From contig OZ026848.1 of the NCBI GenBank assembly GCA_964023205.1, positions 30,863,912 to 30,927,911 on the forward strand: a stretch of 64,000 nucleotides of DNA. The letters run 5' to 3'. Shown piece by piece: positions 51,201 to 63,024 of the stretch; position 1 is the first letter of the stretch, and each line of letters opens with the position of its first letter. This DNA comes from Lutraria lutraria (Eukaryota; Mollusca; Bivalvia; Venerida; Mactridae). The position numbers and the translations under genes are program-made. Under the pieces are notes generated by a model. The model ran no database searches, was not told the origin of the DNA, and worked only from the letters and a program-made list of their open reading frames with translations.

Positions 51201-53992
51201 ACAATACCCACAGGGTTAGGTTCACATCATGAACACTACCATTGTCTTCTGTAATACGATATGTCACATTCTTTGCATTCAGATGTCTCGGCATTCTCAT
51301 AATTATCATTCGCGCATCTTGTTCTATGAAGTTTGCAGTCCGTGAAAAATTCAGGCCATCTAACAACCATGTCGCTGTAGCATTTACACGTGGTCTTACC
51401 ATACTTGAAGCACGTGGTGTTGCATCAAAATAAGCCGGTAAGAATTCCTCAAATTTTGTTATGTTTTGTGGGTTCCAAATATCTGAAAATGCATGCCACT
51501 ATGAAGTTTGAAGATATGTGGTTAATACGTTGTCAACACTTTTGTAGCCGTAACATGCTCAAACACTTAAAACATACATATTTATGAATATACAAATGAG
51601 CAAATTCATAATACAAACTTTTTTTCAAGACCAAAGTCCGGTCCATTATAATTAAAATCTGCGTATCATCAGCGATGTTTTTCTTTACATACAAATAACC
51701 TTACTTACTACGGAATACCATAGTACATGCTTAAGTCCACGCAAAATATTTGTCTCAAATTATTTTTGTTACAAGTACATATTTGACGAGATTCCATAGA
51801 TTAAATATCGTGTTTACAAATATCATACCACACGGGGTACCAAGTTATTTTCAATTGAACTATATTAAACAGTTATATAATGATAAGAAAACGTACAATA
51901 CCTAAGACAAACAGTTCCCAACAATGTCTTGGTAACAAACGAAGCTCATAAATACCATAATCGTCAATTGTGACATTATATAATGTTATGATTAAAGCAC
52001 TTTCATTAGTGATTGTTAAGTTGACTCTGTCATCTTTACTGTAAATACGCAGTGGAGGTAAATAAGCGTACAACAAGGTTTTATACGAAGGCATTCTTCT
52101 ATAGAATGTCACCCTACGCACTACGTTCGCAGTGATGTTAACAGTAAACGTCGCATTGTCTTCATTCTGCACAAATAATGTATTATTGAAATCACATCCT
52201 GAAACAAAACCAGTGTTAACGGTACCAACATGTACAGTGATACAAAAATGATAATGTTAATTATGTCAAGAAATGTTTTATACCTGTAAGCAATAAGTAA
52301 CAATAAAATAGTTTGACACAAATCAATACCTAGGATAACACGATAAAGCTGGTCATAGTTCCACTTATTTCTATTGTGGATCTAAACGTACTGAAACAAA
52401 TAAAGGGATGATCGATGGTCGAGTGGCAAAGCGCTGGACTACTAATGGCCATTGCGTTGTTCGATTCTCGGCTCTGCCTTTCGAATTTCTCAGGGATGCC
52501 TTCTCAATGTCCCATCCCAGTAAAGAGACAAGTACCGTGTCTAGATCATCACGGGGAAAAGGGGCGAGATGGGTGTCGGTGCTTTGAACCGGTCACGATA
52601 AAAACTAGGGATATATACGGATATAAATTCCTAGTCCTCCTGCGTCTTATATTCCCCCGCTCTCTGTGTCAGCTCTGAAATGGCCATAGCTATCCAATGG
52701 GCTGCTAAACAACAAATAAATAAAATGGAAAAGAAACAAGCAAATATAAAAATTCTATTTAAAAACAAATTTTGATACAAATGTTATAAATAAGGTCTGT
52801 CTAATTATCTACATTACGTTTAAGCTGTTGTGACATGCAACTGTTACAATGTTGTAAGAAGTCAAGTTGATGTGGAATTTAATCAATTTTAGTGTTGCAA
52901 GCAGCATATACATTTGTATGTTTATTCAATAATAGATCTACACAAAACAAAGACAAAATGACAGTTTATATATGTATACATCCGTGCATGTAATATATCA
53001 TATTAAACAATTTGACATAAAACATGCAGCACAATTACATTGTAATAAGCCTTTTAAATCGAGAATTTGTATATATACCTTACTTTATAATCATTATAAG
53101 TACACCAAAATGTTTTTAGAAGGTATTTCTCTCAATTTTCTTAAATCTAAGTGATAAGTCATTCCTTAGCTTATAAATTAAGCAAATGAGTTTTTCAAAA
53201 CAAATTACGAAATAACAAACAGCATATCGGACTCGAATGTTGTGATGATACAACTGTATAATTATACATTTTCGTATGGCACATTCGTCAAAATAAGTAG
53301 TGTGCATATTGTGTCGGTGACAATTTTGTTGCAGATACTGTATTTTCATTTATCTTCGTTGGGCTCAATTTTCGTGGTTTTTATTAAAATCGCCATTTCG
53401 TGGGGATATAAATTCGTAGATTTTGATTTTTGAAAGGAAAAGCATTACCTCTGCATTTAAATTCGTGGGATTTGATTTCGTGGATGAGCAGACCCACGAA
53501 ATTCACGAAATTTAATCTCCAACGAAGATTAATGATTCCACAGTATTACATTTACAGCAGTTTGTTAGTCTTTATTTAGAGGTTATTTTTCATCTTAATA
53601 ATCAATGACGATTTTTAAAAGAATGGCCTCATTCTCAAGGTGGCCTTTTCGGAGGGGACTGAAAACACAGGTTGATTGTATAGCAACAATTTCAGAAACA
53701 TTGCTGTTTATATTAGTCACACAATAGGTTGAAACGCAAATGTTAAATTCGGATGATCAATTCGACTAAGCTCGCATGACAACATCCGCCATATTGATTA
53801 TTGATATTTCAAAATTACTATGACTGGATGCACGCGACGCTTAGGTCAATATGTGGTACCAAAGGGTCATTACTATATAATATAGATATAATGGTGATTT
53901 AAAAACTTACTCGATGTAAATCCATCTACTGCACATACATTTACAACTAAAAACACGGTCACAAAACATAACAACGATTTGTAATCCAACAT
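48258..53992 (-). CDS. Copy A: Ig-superfamily receptor with ITAM-like tail, 480 aa
   Basis: Eight minus-strand exons: 53992-53911, 52198-51902, 51482-51201, 50776-50522, 50186-49941, 49697-49572, 48666-48597 and 48342-48258 (TAG). They close exactly in frame (1443 nt). Exon 1 is a signal peptide (SLLCFVTVFLVVNVCA). Exons 2 and 3 (residues 28-220) are Ig-like with NATATWLLDG and DDYGIYEL but lack the canonical cysteines. Exons 4 and 5 (221-387) are Ig domains with C-x3-C-x3-C-x3-W and MYTCRA or EYVCTA. Exon 6 has a transmembrane helix (about 392-416), then RNCSC. The tail has Y461EGL and Y476ENI, 11 residues apart, an ITAM-type spacing. This suggests a surface receptor signalling through Src/Syk-family kinases; the ligand is unknown. 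All boundaries through the transmembrane exon are phase 1. It is arranged head-to-head with copy C. Confidence 0.88.
51088..51113. repeat. (CATA)n microsatellite
   Basis: Six perfect CATA units in the copy A intron between exons 3 and 4. The equivalent place in copy B (near 45400) has only one or two units, so the array expanded after the duplication. Confidence 0.85.
52406..52725 (+). mobile_element. tRNA-derived SINE (Ser/Leu-like head)
   Basis: The head has the A box TGGTCGAGTGGC at 52417-52428 and the B box GTTCGATTC at 52459-52467. A GC-richer body of about 200 bp follows, and the tail CTGCTAAACAACAAATAAATAAA is a typical A-rich SINE end. It is a different family from the SINE at 3537. 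It lies in intron 1 of copy A, in the antisense direction. Confidence 0.8.
53336..53545. mobile_element. MITE at a TA target, with an empty-site paralog
   Basis: Inverted termini of about 27 bp (TACTGTATTTTCATTTATCT inward on the left; TACTGTGGAATCATTAATCT inward on the right) enclose 210 bp with several CGTGG and CCACGAAAT blocks. Copy B keeps the uninterrupted site near 46266-46290 (GCAGATATAACGTTTACAG), which shows insertion at TA in copy A after the duplication. No transposase frame, so non-autonomous, probably Tc1/mariner-type. Confidence 0.8.
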
Positions 53993-54237
53993 TTTGTCAC
54001 TGAGCTTTAAACTCCGCCGTCAGAAGATGAAATATGAGTGCATCTATTGTTTATAGAAGCCCGGAAGAGACGCACAATTTTACCTGTGTATGCAATAACT
54101 TCCCCCTTTATTATGGTTACAGTACGGACTGACATACTTCTGGAAAAGCACTGAAAGTACTGATGGAGAGTCTTAGTACAGAAATGTTGGAATTTAGTTT
54201 TTGGACATAATTATGTTGTCATATTAATATTTGAAGA

Positions 54238-54470
54238 CTGTTCAAAATCCCAATTTGTTAGGACTTCGCATAATGTCAATATTTTAGTACTGTGCATTAT
54301 GCCAAGATTTGATCAGAATTCATCACATCAAGATATAAGAATAGTTCATCATGTCAACATGTACTTAACAGTTCATAAAACCAACATGCAACTGATTGTT
54401 CATTGTGTCAATATCATAGGACTGTTCATCTTACCAGCATTATGATGGCAACAATGGTTCATAATGTCAT
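54238..54470 (+). repeat. Degenerate ~27-bp minisatellite
   Basis: Nine imperfect units on the theme GTTCATAATGTCAATAT with a TAGGACT-like end, spaced 25-33 bases. It lies about 250 bases upstream of receptor copy A and could be part of its promoter region. Confidence 0.6.
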
Positions 54471-55157
54471 TTATGAGTGTACAGTAGTAACATCTGCAAG
54501 TTGTGCAATTTTTTTATTCAACATGATTTCGTTTACACCAATAATTGCAATTTATATGCATGTATCCAAATTAAGAATGCTTTCCAACCAAATAAATAAA
54601 TGTACACAGACTCGTGGTACCTGCGCTTAAACAGGACTCATATTAGCAACTAATGTCTATCAAATGTTGAAATTGCGAATTAGCACTTTGATCTGCTCGT
54701 TCATGATCAAAGCGTGTCTGGTGCAAATGTTATCACTGTTTTACCCAATTTATGAAACCTTTTGAGATAAACTGACAGAACACTTTGACAATACAATAGT
54801 TAGAAAACATCTGATTTCCATAAACGTATGGTCATACCAAATAATGTACAACAGAACTATCTTCAAAAGCATGAATAGCATGCACTTATTTGTTTATACT
54901 AACCTGTATTTTATCAAAGTTATCCGAATGGTTTTTGTTGTTCAGTATAGATTAACTTACTACAGAAAAGAATATTACTAACTGATTAAGTATTTTCGGT
55001 TTGATTCAGGTAGATGACAGTCATTTCATAGCTTTGATTGTATTCATACGATTTCTACACAACATAACATAATAAATATTTATTTATAACTAGATGAAAA
55101 TATACTCACAGTCCAACAAGAGAATACAAAGTCACTAATGAGAGAAGTATTGACTTT

Positions 55158-55294
55158 TATGCACATTATGTCCTTATTCTAAGGTTTATTTAGGTTATGA
55201 TATAGACACACGAGTGCAAGATATTTTATGTACATGATGCCTTTATTCTGAGGTTTATTTATGCCAAGATATAAATACATCTGTGCAGGCAATT
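55158..55294 (+). repeat. Tandem duplication, ~68-bp unit
   Basis: Two adjacent units share TTATTCT, AGGTTTATTTA, and GATATA with GTGCA near the end. Divergence is about 20 percent by eye. Confidence 0.65.
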
Positions 55295-56496
55295 AACTGT
55301 TAAACACAGGTGGACTTAATTCCATGTTTGATTGCATATCTCATATACTAGTATATATAATGAACCTGACATCCCTTGTAATGCTTTTGTTTTGTCATTA
55401 ACCATGTGTAAAATTTTGTCTGATCTTGTGTCTAAATGTGTCGCTGTTATATACACGATTCGGAATTTATAAAAAATTATCAATGAGAACAAGAACTGTA
55501 ACCCTTCCCGCAGATATGTGTGCAAATTCGTGCAAAAAACTTACTTGCCATGATATTGTTAATATCATGCTTGTATGGCTAATTGAGCTCATGTTTACTC
55601 TTCTTAGTGTGTTTGTTTTTCAATAATTATCCAAAAATGTTAATATTGCGTGACAATCAACATTAAATTAAAATGCTTTGAAAAGTTTTTTATATTGAGA
55701 ATTTATTTCAATAATTTCGAATTCTATTCAATAACAAATGTTCATACCTTGCCTAGTGTTATTATTGCTGTCTGGAGCTGATTTTTATTCCTTTTTGGAA
55801 TATTTACTTATTTAATGATAATATGCATTTTATGTTACATTGATACAATCGCGTGTCATTGACTAATCAGGGGCAATTTTACCTCTTACTAATTTAGTTT
55901 ACTTTATTCAAATTGATATTAATCCGTAGATAATAATCATAATCATAAGCCGAAAAAAATATTTATAAGTGTAATGCCGTCTGTGGTACATTGATTTTTT
56001 TTTGCTTTCATGAGAATCATGCGTATTTTTTTCACAATTGTCCTCATAGCAACAAGCCTCCGATGTTGTCTTTGCGAAATACAATATACGCGATTCTATA
56101 CTGAAAATAATTTGATAATGTACGTAATTTTACCTGATAACCTAGTAATCAGAATCTGTAATCGACTACATTGTTCTTATAATTATTTTATTTCACTTAA
56201 ATTCTATTACTAGGATATTCATTAAACTTCATCTTCATTCGCTGTAGTTTCTCCATGATTTATATTTTCTTGTTGCTTTTGTTTTTCATGTCTTGCATAT
56301 TCTCCTTTATTTCATAACAATGTCTTCTTTTGTGTATAAATTACCTAAGTTCTTTATTGCCCTTCGGTGGAAATGAAGTGTATGATATATGGTTAAGCTA
56401 TAATTATTCACCTCTTCCGGGTTGTCGATCAAGTAACATGCGCTTTTGGATTGAAGTTCATGATTCTCAGTGCGAAGTCTTAAGATTAGTGACAAA

Positions 56497-59400
56497 ATGT
56501 TTAATTGTATAACAGTTATATGTTTCGTTGCCGTGGTTGTAGTTGAGAATGTGATTGCAGAGGATGGATTTACCTCGCGTAAGTTCGTTTTAAAAACTAC
56601 CATTACATTAATTTCATAAAGTAATGGTTTTCATTACTTAATAACGTCATGTGCGGCACTGGCATATTTAGATTGCGTAAACCATTATTATCTGTATGTG
56701 GAATCCTTATTTATTTTTCATTATTCATATTCTAACCATTTCCCAAAACATGGTACATAGGAACTACAGTACACAAAATGAGCATATAAAGTGTACAAAC
56801 TAAAATATAATACTGACTAAAAATTTTTATCTGTAAAATTGTAAAATGATATAAGTAAAAAATGGAAACCATGTCACAAACGTTAAAATAAAAGGGTAAC
56901 ACAAAAATACATCCTTATAAAATGAATGTAAATAACCAAGGAAAAAACTGCAAACAATAATTAAATATGAAAAAAAAGAAAATGGAATAAAAGTTATCTT
57001 AGAGATAATTATTATCACAGACTTTATTTACTATCACAGAATTTACATAGTTATCTAAGAATTGTTGATATTCAAAATGTTTATGGTAGGCCTATCACAC
57101 ATTATGAAACACCCTGTATGTATGGCTAAGAAATAAAAATAATTCAATGTAGCGAATGTCGGCGGACATCAACTTCTTGTGACTTAAATCTTAATTGAAA
57201 TACAACACTTAACTTATGAACACATTTAAACATCTGACTGATATTTGGTTAAAATGTATGAAGATGTCGATGTAACTTTTAAACACTATAATAATAAAAG
57301 TATTTGTCGCTGGGTGTAATTTGATATACAAGAATATGTAAACACGTGTAGAGTATAAACAGTTTGTGCAGGAGCCTATTATTGTGCAACAATTGTCTTT
57401 ATCTGTTCAAGGATACATCATTTCAAGCGTAACTCCAAACCTAATCGCAATGTGATCAGGAAATAATCATCAAGTAGTTGCCTACATAATATAATCAGAA
57501 TAAATCAGGGAAATTGTGTCAACTTGAATGTGTCAAATTTGTTGTAGTTCCCAATAGGACTGATGGGCACGTGGAATTACTTCTATCTAGATAAAACAGT
57601 TAGCTGTTCCAACAGGAATTGACTAAGGAGCGTATTTGATAATCAAGTACCAAGTCAGATAATTGAGGATATTTAGCACGTTCGATCATCCAACAAACTA
57701 CTTTAGATGCTATATCTGAAGTGAAATTATCACAGCGAAATAATTTATCGGCCGAATCTCGAACCCAAACCTCTGCAATTAACAGTCCTGTTCTGTAGGA
57801 ACACATTTGTCTCGGAGCACATTTGTATAACGTAAAACCAATGCGATCTCATTTGTCTCACATGAGACAAATGGGGACCTCAAATGTCTAGCAAAACAGA
57901 CACATTTTTGTGACTAATGTGCTCCGATCAAGTTTTTTAAGGGACAGGAAAGCACATTTATCATTTATTTAATGAAACAGTAAACATTAATGATCCGCCG
58001 TGTTTAAAGTCTTCAAGCCATAGCTTTTAATATCAAAATGGAGAAAACGATTTTACCTAATGTGCAGTCGATTTATATACAATTAAATGCACATTAATTA
58101 TCGATTGCATACATTTGTGAAAATCCCGATTTGGAGATAGGACACAGATGGAAGTAATTGATAGACTTAACAATGACTATAATTCAACGCGACTAAGTTA
58201 GTCCTTATACAAGAGACGTTCAATAATATTTGTCACTGTGCTTCTAGTAAATGTTGCGTGAGAAATAGTTTATAATTGATGCATTGAAGTTAAAGGGGTA
58301 ACATGACTATATAAACCACTAGATGGCGCTGGGGCATGTTTCATATCAGAGAACCCTTTTTGGAATTTTTTAATAAACTTAGGAAATAAATACTTTGAAA
58401 ATTCTCACAAACGTATTTTACTCCATGTCAAATCATTTCATCCAAAAATCTTAGTTATATATTAATATTATTTGTTACTTTGAGAAAAAGTTTAAACCTG
58501 TCAAGCGGAAAATTTGAATTTCCCAGGAAGTGTGGCTACTTGCTGATAAACGCTCTGTTTGTAAACAGAGGCACCAGATATAGTTCAATTTTTTAGGTCA
58601 GCAATGTTATTGTATACATGGACGATCTCATTTATACATGTTTAGGTAACACGAATACTGTTGTAATTTGCTATAGACCAATTTATGAAGCTTTATAATC
58701 ACTGTCCTTTGTGGCGCAATTGGTAAAGCACAAAGTTGGTGAATGTCACTGCGTCTGACGGTAGGCTTCATTTTTATTTTCATTTTTTTTTCATTTTTAA
58801 TAAAAGTTAACTTTATATGCATCGATAAGAAATTATTATTCATAGGTTTTTTATTTTTAAATTGTTCCGTTAAATTAACAAAAATATAATAACCTCACAT
58901 TGGTAATTAGGATTTATATATTTCAATTGTGGAGTGATAATACAATAAGTAAAAATCGGTCACGTTCAGGTGTTTAGTATTTTTACATAGTGTTTGAAAT
59001 TATTCATTTGCATTCGCGATTCCGTCCAGTAACATGTATACAAGAAATAAAAAAGAGGGATACACCAGAGAACAAATGCATTTCTTCTTTCCCTTTTCTC
59101 TTTTGAAAATTGATAAAAGGGTGCTATTCAATGTATATACATACATGTAACAATAACAAACATAGTTCAATTAATTATTTATAAAAATAAATGGATACAA
59201 TAATTTAAAAAGAAAGTGCCATTGATTGAGTTCGGACCACACACATCTGCTTCATTTTGTAAAACTGTTATGTATGTACAATGTACATGCCACCTTATCC
59301 AATACACCATGACTCTGGTTCAAGTGAATTACACTTTACTACGGATTTAAATTATTTGGGCAATCAATTTACAGTGATAACCTTTACAATGGTATCGTCC

Positions 59401-62400
59401 AGTATTCTATAAGAAAATTGAACTAACAGGAGTACAGTAGTCAGTTGATGACTCACCCATTATTGTTCTATTTTTAACAACAGAGAGTTTAACAGACAGG
59501 TAGTATTAGGCATAAAAGTTTACATAGCCCAACCAACAAGAGTTTCCCCTTTAAATCCAAATACACCCTTATTCAACTCACTGACTCACACACTAATTCA
59601 CAAAAAAATTATAAGGGATTCCGGAGAATTATTAACATTTCCTGTCTAATACATTTTCAAATGGACCTCGACCATGATTGTTCAAGTTGTAGCACTTTGG
59701 TCAAAATTGGCTGGGCCTCGTTTTGTTTTATTTTACATGGAAAATCTTTAAAAAATACTTTTGGTAGAAACTACAATGCTTAGAGCTTAGATATTTCAGA
59801 TGTAGCTTTATCTAGTGGACCTCTGTCAAGTTTGTTCATATTATGGCCTTGTGGTAAAAGTTGGCCCCGCCCCGGGGTCACTTGGTTTTACATAGGCTCA
59901 TATAAAAAAAACTGTTTGTCTCTCAGGACCTTTTTCTAATAATGATATAAAGATATCATGTCCCTCTTGTTGATTAATGAACACTGTACAACTGTTTTTA
60001 TTACAAACAAGTCATGATCACGCATACTAGAAGTTTGCGCTATAACGCAAATGCGCTTGTCAATTATTGTACAGTTGTTGACTAGTGAGCTATTGTATTT
60101 GATGTGATAACTCACCGGAATTTTTTACCGAGGCGAAGCTTTATGTATAACTAATTACAAAGGAAGGTGAATATATCACAAACAATGAATATTGTTCTGA
60201 TTCTCTTTTTTACTTGAAGAATTCCGAAACATTTATTAAATATCATGTTACACTATTGAATATAAAAATTTACGTTTCACGATTAATCTGACTTTCACCC
60301 AATCAAACTGTATTTATTTATAGATTGAAATTCAGAACTTCCGCTGTAAGAAAAAGCAAGCATTAAGTATGGATTTCAATATTTGGTCTTCCGTACCGTT
60401 TTATAGTCCATCATATGAACGACTTCGGTCATAATCATGTTAGCATTTTTCAAAGGTGATATTTGGAATCGTTAATTAAAACTTCATTATGGTATGCACT
60501 TTTAGATTTTTGGTATCCACAAAAGACAACATACGAGGAGAATGTACTGGCTTATATTGATGCACCGTCATCTACTTCAAGTATGGTAAGGTCACGTTTA
60601 AATGCTACAGTGACATGGTTGTTAGATGGTTTGAATTTTTCAAAGACAACAGACTTTATAGAACAAGATGGACGAATGATAATTATGAGAATGTCGAGAC
60701 ATTTGAATGCAAAGAATGTAACATATCGTATTACAGAAGACAATGGTAGTGTTCATGATGTAAACCTGACCCTGACGGCATTGTGTAAGTCTTAGTATTT
60801 CTTTATACATTAGGACATATATCATGTATAGCTATTACATTCTCTATATAATTAGTATTAATTACATGTTAAATACCATTTTATTCAGATGTATATCTCA
60901 TTAATTGTGTAACGCTTTTGTGTGTTTACTTTACCACTACTGCAAACATAAGTAGTATCCTGCTTGTTTGAATTATACGTTAAGTAAAATAATTGTAGTT
61001 TGAGTTTGAAGTAAGCACCGTACAATTAATTAAAAAATCACATCGGTAAGCGCATTCAACGTGTGTGTTTTCAGTTTTGTAGACACATCGAAATCATGTT
61101 CATCTTTTCTTCTGCAGTTGTACTCAGTGAAGCATTAATACCACTCGAGTGACATAATTACATATTTGTTTGAATAAAATATTTTCATATTTAGATGGGC
61201 CATATTCACCACTACAATTCAATCCTTCTGGAACAAGTTATATTGTCACAAGTGGAGATGTTTTACCTGATATTATATGTTCCACGGATTGTAACCCACC
61301 ATGTGAGATAACCTGGGACAGATCTGGTTTAGTGAATGTGCTAAGTCTCGGAAAAGTTGATAAATCGTCAAAAGGAATGTATACATGTATGGCAACGAGA
61401 AATGGTATAGATCGTGTGGTCGAGAGAAGTCTTTACGTTGAAGTTAATGGTTTGTAAAATTTGGTTTGTCTCTTGTTCAATGTCAAAGGCTCAACATTGA
61501 TACACTGGCTCATGTATGTGCCACTTGTTTTAAATAGTAATGAAACGTACACAAGTAATGCATTTCATTATAAAAAATTCATTATTGAAAAAATATGTTC
61601 ATAAAGTTACTTAATTTAACGCTTGCAACAATTGCTTTCTAAAACAATTGCTGTAATTAAAATGAGTCTAAACAGGTTTAATCGACAAAAAGCAAAATCC
61701 TTCTACCACATAGTTTCAAATACTATTTAATACATTATTTATCCAATTCATATAACGTATTCTTTTAGACGAAACTTCATTCATCGCGGCTGTAATCATA
61801 TCGATGCAATGTGTAACATTGATATTCATTTTCGTGTTTACTGTATACTGGCTCAGAACGTCTGACAGAAATTGCACTTGTTTGAAAGGTATGTTGTATT
61901 GAGTTTAAATCATAATGCAGTCAATGTATACTCGCGCGTTTCACTACTATCCTGACATATGTCAACAATTCAAATGCGCACTACTAGCCGGATTTTACTA
62001 TTTGGCTCAGAAATGGATGGCTCCACTTATTTTCAATAAAAAATACACTGCTGGATTCCACTGGTTTTTGTCGGAAGTGTTGAAACAATTTACAATTCAA
62101 ACGTGGATCATACAAGTTACATATAATGCATACTATTTTATCAATTCGTACAATTATTAAAACAGCAGGTCCTCTGTTACTGGGTGTCAGACTCAGACTT
62201 CCCAAACAACCGAGCTTTTTTTCATTTGTTTTTGTTTCGTTACGACTAGTACAAAGTAACACAGAATAGATGAACAAGATCTTCAAGTCATTCCACCGAT
62301 TGTATTTTAATAACTTTTCTATATATTTTCCAGTTGCACTTTTTTCAATGCCCAGGTCTATGTCACTGTCAAAAGCATACCAACAATATTTATATATTTA

Positions 62401-63024
62401 GTGCTTTCTCTTCGAAGTTCACTCTTCGATCGTCAGAAACGATCTCTTATCTCCCAATCAATATAATCGCCAACTATCTATATATTAAATCACGTGACTA
62501 ACTACACAAGTCAACTTCATAGAACTGTCTACTTGTAGGGATGACAAGAATATATGTTTATAATTAACTTTAAGGTACTACAGCAAAGGAGGTTGACAGG
62601 ATACAAAACGGAACAAAAACGCAACATGGGCATGAAACAAACATGTGAGTAAACAAATAAAATATACATAGCTACAAATTATATACTAATGCGTGCCAAA
62701 CTGTATTATCAAGTTATTTTCTACAAGGAAAAAAATAGATTAGTTGATTATAATATTGATTTGATCTTTGTTTTTTCGTGAACCTTAAAGTAAACAAACA
62801 CTAATAACACGATACGTATAAATAAGTTCTCTATTCTCTATCCGGTATTTATTCAAGTGTTTATTTCATCTGTTATAAAACCTACAATTATATGTAGATT
62901 TTATGATAATGTATCTCCTTTTAGTTCTACCATAGAAATGGAACATTATGAAGGACTGGACAGCTCGAGAAGCACAGGACCTGGTACTCAGGATGCTTAC
63001 GAAAACCTTAAGTTAGGTGTGTAA
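56497..63024 (+). CDS. Copy C: reduced Ig receptor paralog, plus strand
   Basis: Exons 56497-56578 (signal peptide, with DGFTS as in copy A), 60506-60784 (cysteine-free Ig-like), 61195-61449 (Ig with C-x3-C-x3-C-x3-W and MYTCMA), 61769-61888 (transmembrane), 62575-62644 and from 62925. Phases agree throughout. It lacks equivalents of A's first domain and of its second cysteine-bearing Ig exon; I found neither in the 3.9-kb first intron or the 0.3-kb gap before the transmembrane exon. The tail reads MEHYEGL, then 13 residues, then YENL, one residue longer than a strict ITAM spacer. If exon 6 is read through, the stop is TAA at 63022-63024 (301 aa). Alternatively a donor at 63017 splices to a possible exon at 63976 that leaves the window. 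It is divergently transcribed from copy A. Confidence 0.78.
57811..57930. repeat. Nested foldback
   Basis: An outer inverted repeat (CGGAGCACATT at 57813-57823 and its complement ending near 57927) encloses a 24-bp near-perfect palindrome at 57850-57873 (CATTTGTCTC...GAGACAAATG). The motif ACATTTGTCTC also recurs just upstream at 57802-57812. Probably a small foldback transposon remnant. Confidence 0.65.
59640..59990. repeat. Dispersed repeat with GC-rich core
   Basis: A locally GC-rich stretch (GGCCCCGCCCCGGGGTCACT) lies in a framework of phrases (ATGGACCTCGACC and TGGACCTCTGTCAAG, ACTTTGGTCAAAATTGGC and GTGGTAAAAGTTGGC) that repeat within the element about 180 bases apart. This looks like an internally duplicated repeat of a kind common in marine invertebrate introns. 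Confidence 0.45.

Larger units (their letters stand above)
54000..56496. other. Divergent intergenic region between receptor copies A and C
   Basis: About 2.5 kb separates the two start codons and should contain both promoters. It holds a degenerate minisatellite (54238-54470), a 70-bp tandem duplication (55158-55294) and a short frame with a signal-like start at 56010-56213. I do not see a clear TATA box or CpG cluster. Confidence 0.45.
57000..60505. other. Most of intron 1 of receptor copy C
   Basis: No receptor exon was found. Contents include a foldback structure (57811-57930), a possibly exonic minus frame at 57600-57806 that I could not place, a short tRNA-like phrase near 58705-58735 without a B box, and a dispersed invertebrate-type repeat with CCCCGCCCCGGGGTCAC (about 59640-59990). 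Confidence 0.45.

Noticed and set aside
57368..57400. AYYCA-like phrase resembling the end of a V-type Ig domain in the copy C intron
   Set aside because: An in-frame stop lies a few codons upstream and no Ig strand pattern precedes it; chance match.
57600..57806. Minus-strand frame with an acceptor-like start (about 57787) and a protein-like C-terminus (LSDLVLDYQIRSLVNSCWNS)
   Set aside because: It could be a stray exon or retro-pseudogene fragment, but no partner exons or family could be recognised, so it is not called as a gene.
58705..58770. Possible tRNA gene (GTGGCGCAATTGGTAAAGCAC)
   Set aside because: Only an A-box-like stretch is present; no B box or acceptor stem could be found, so it is at most a SINE fragment.
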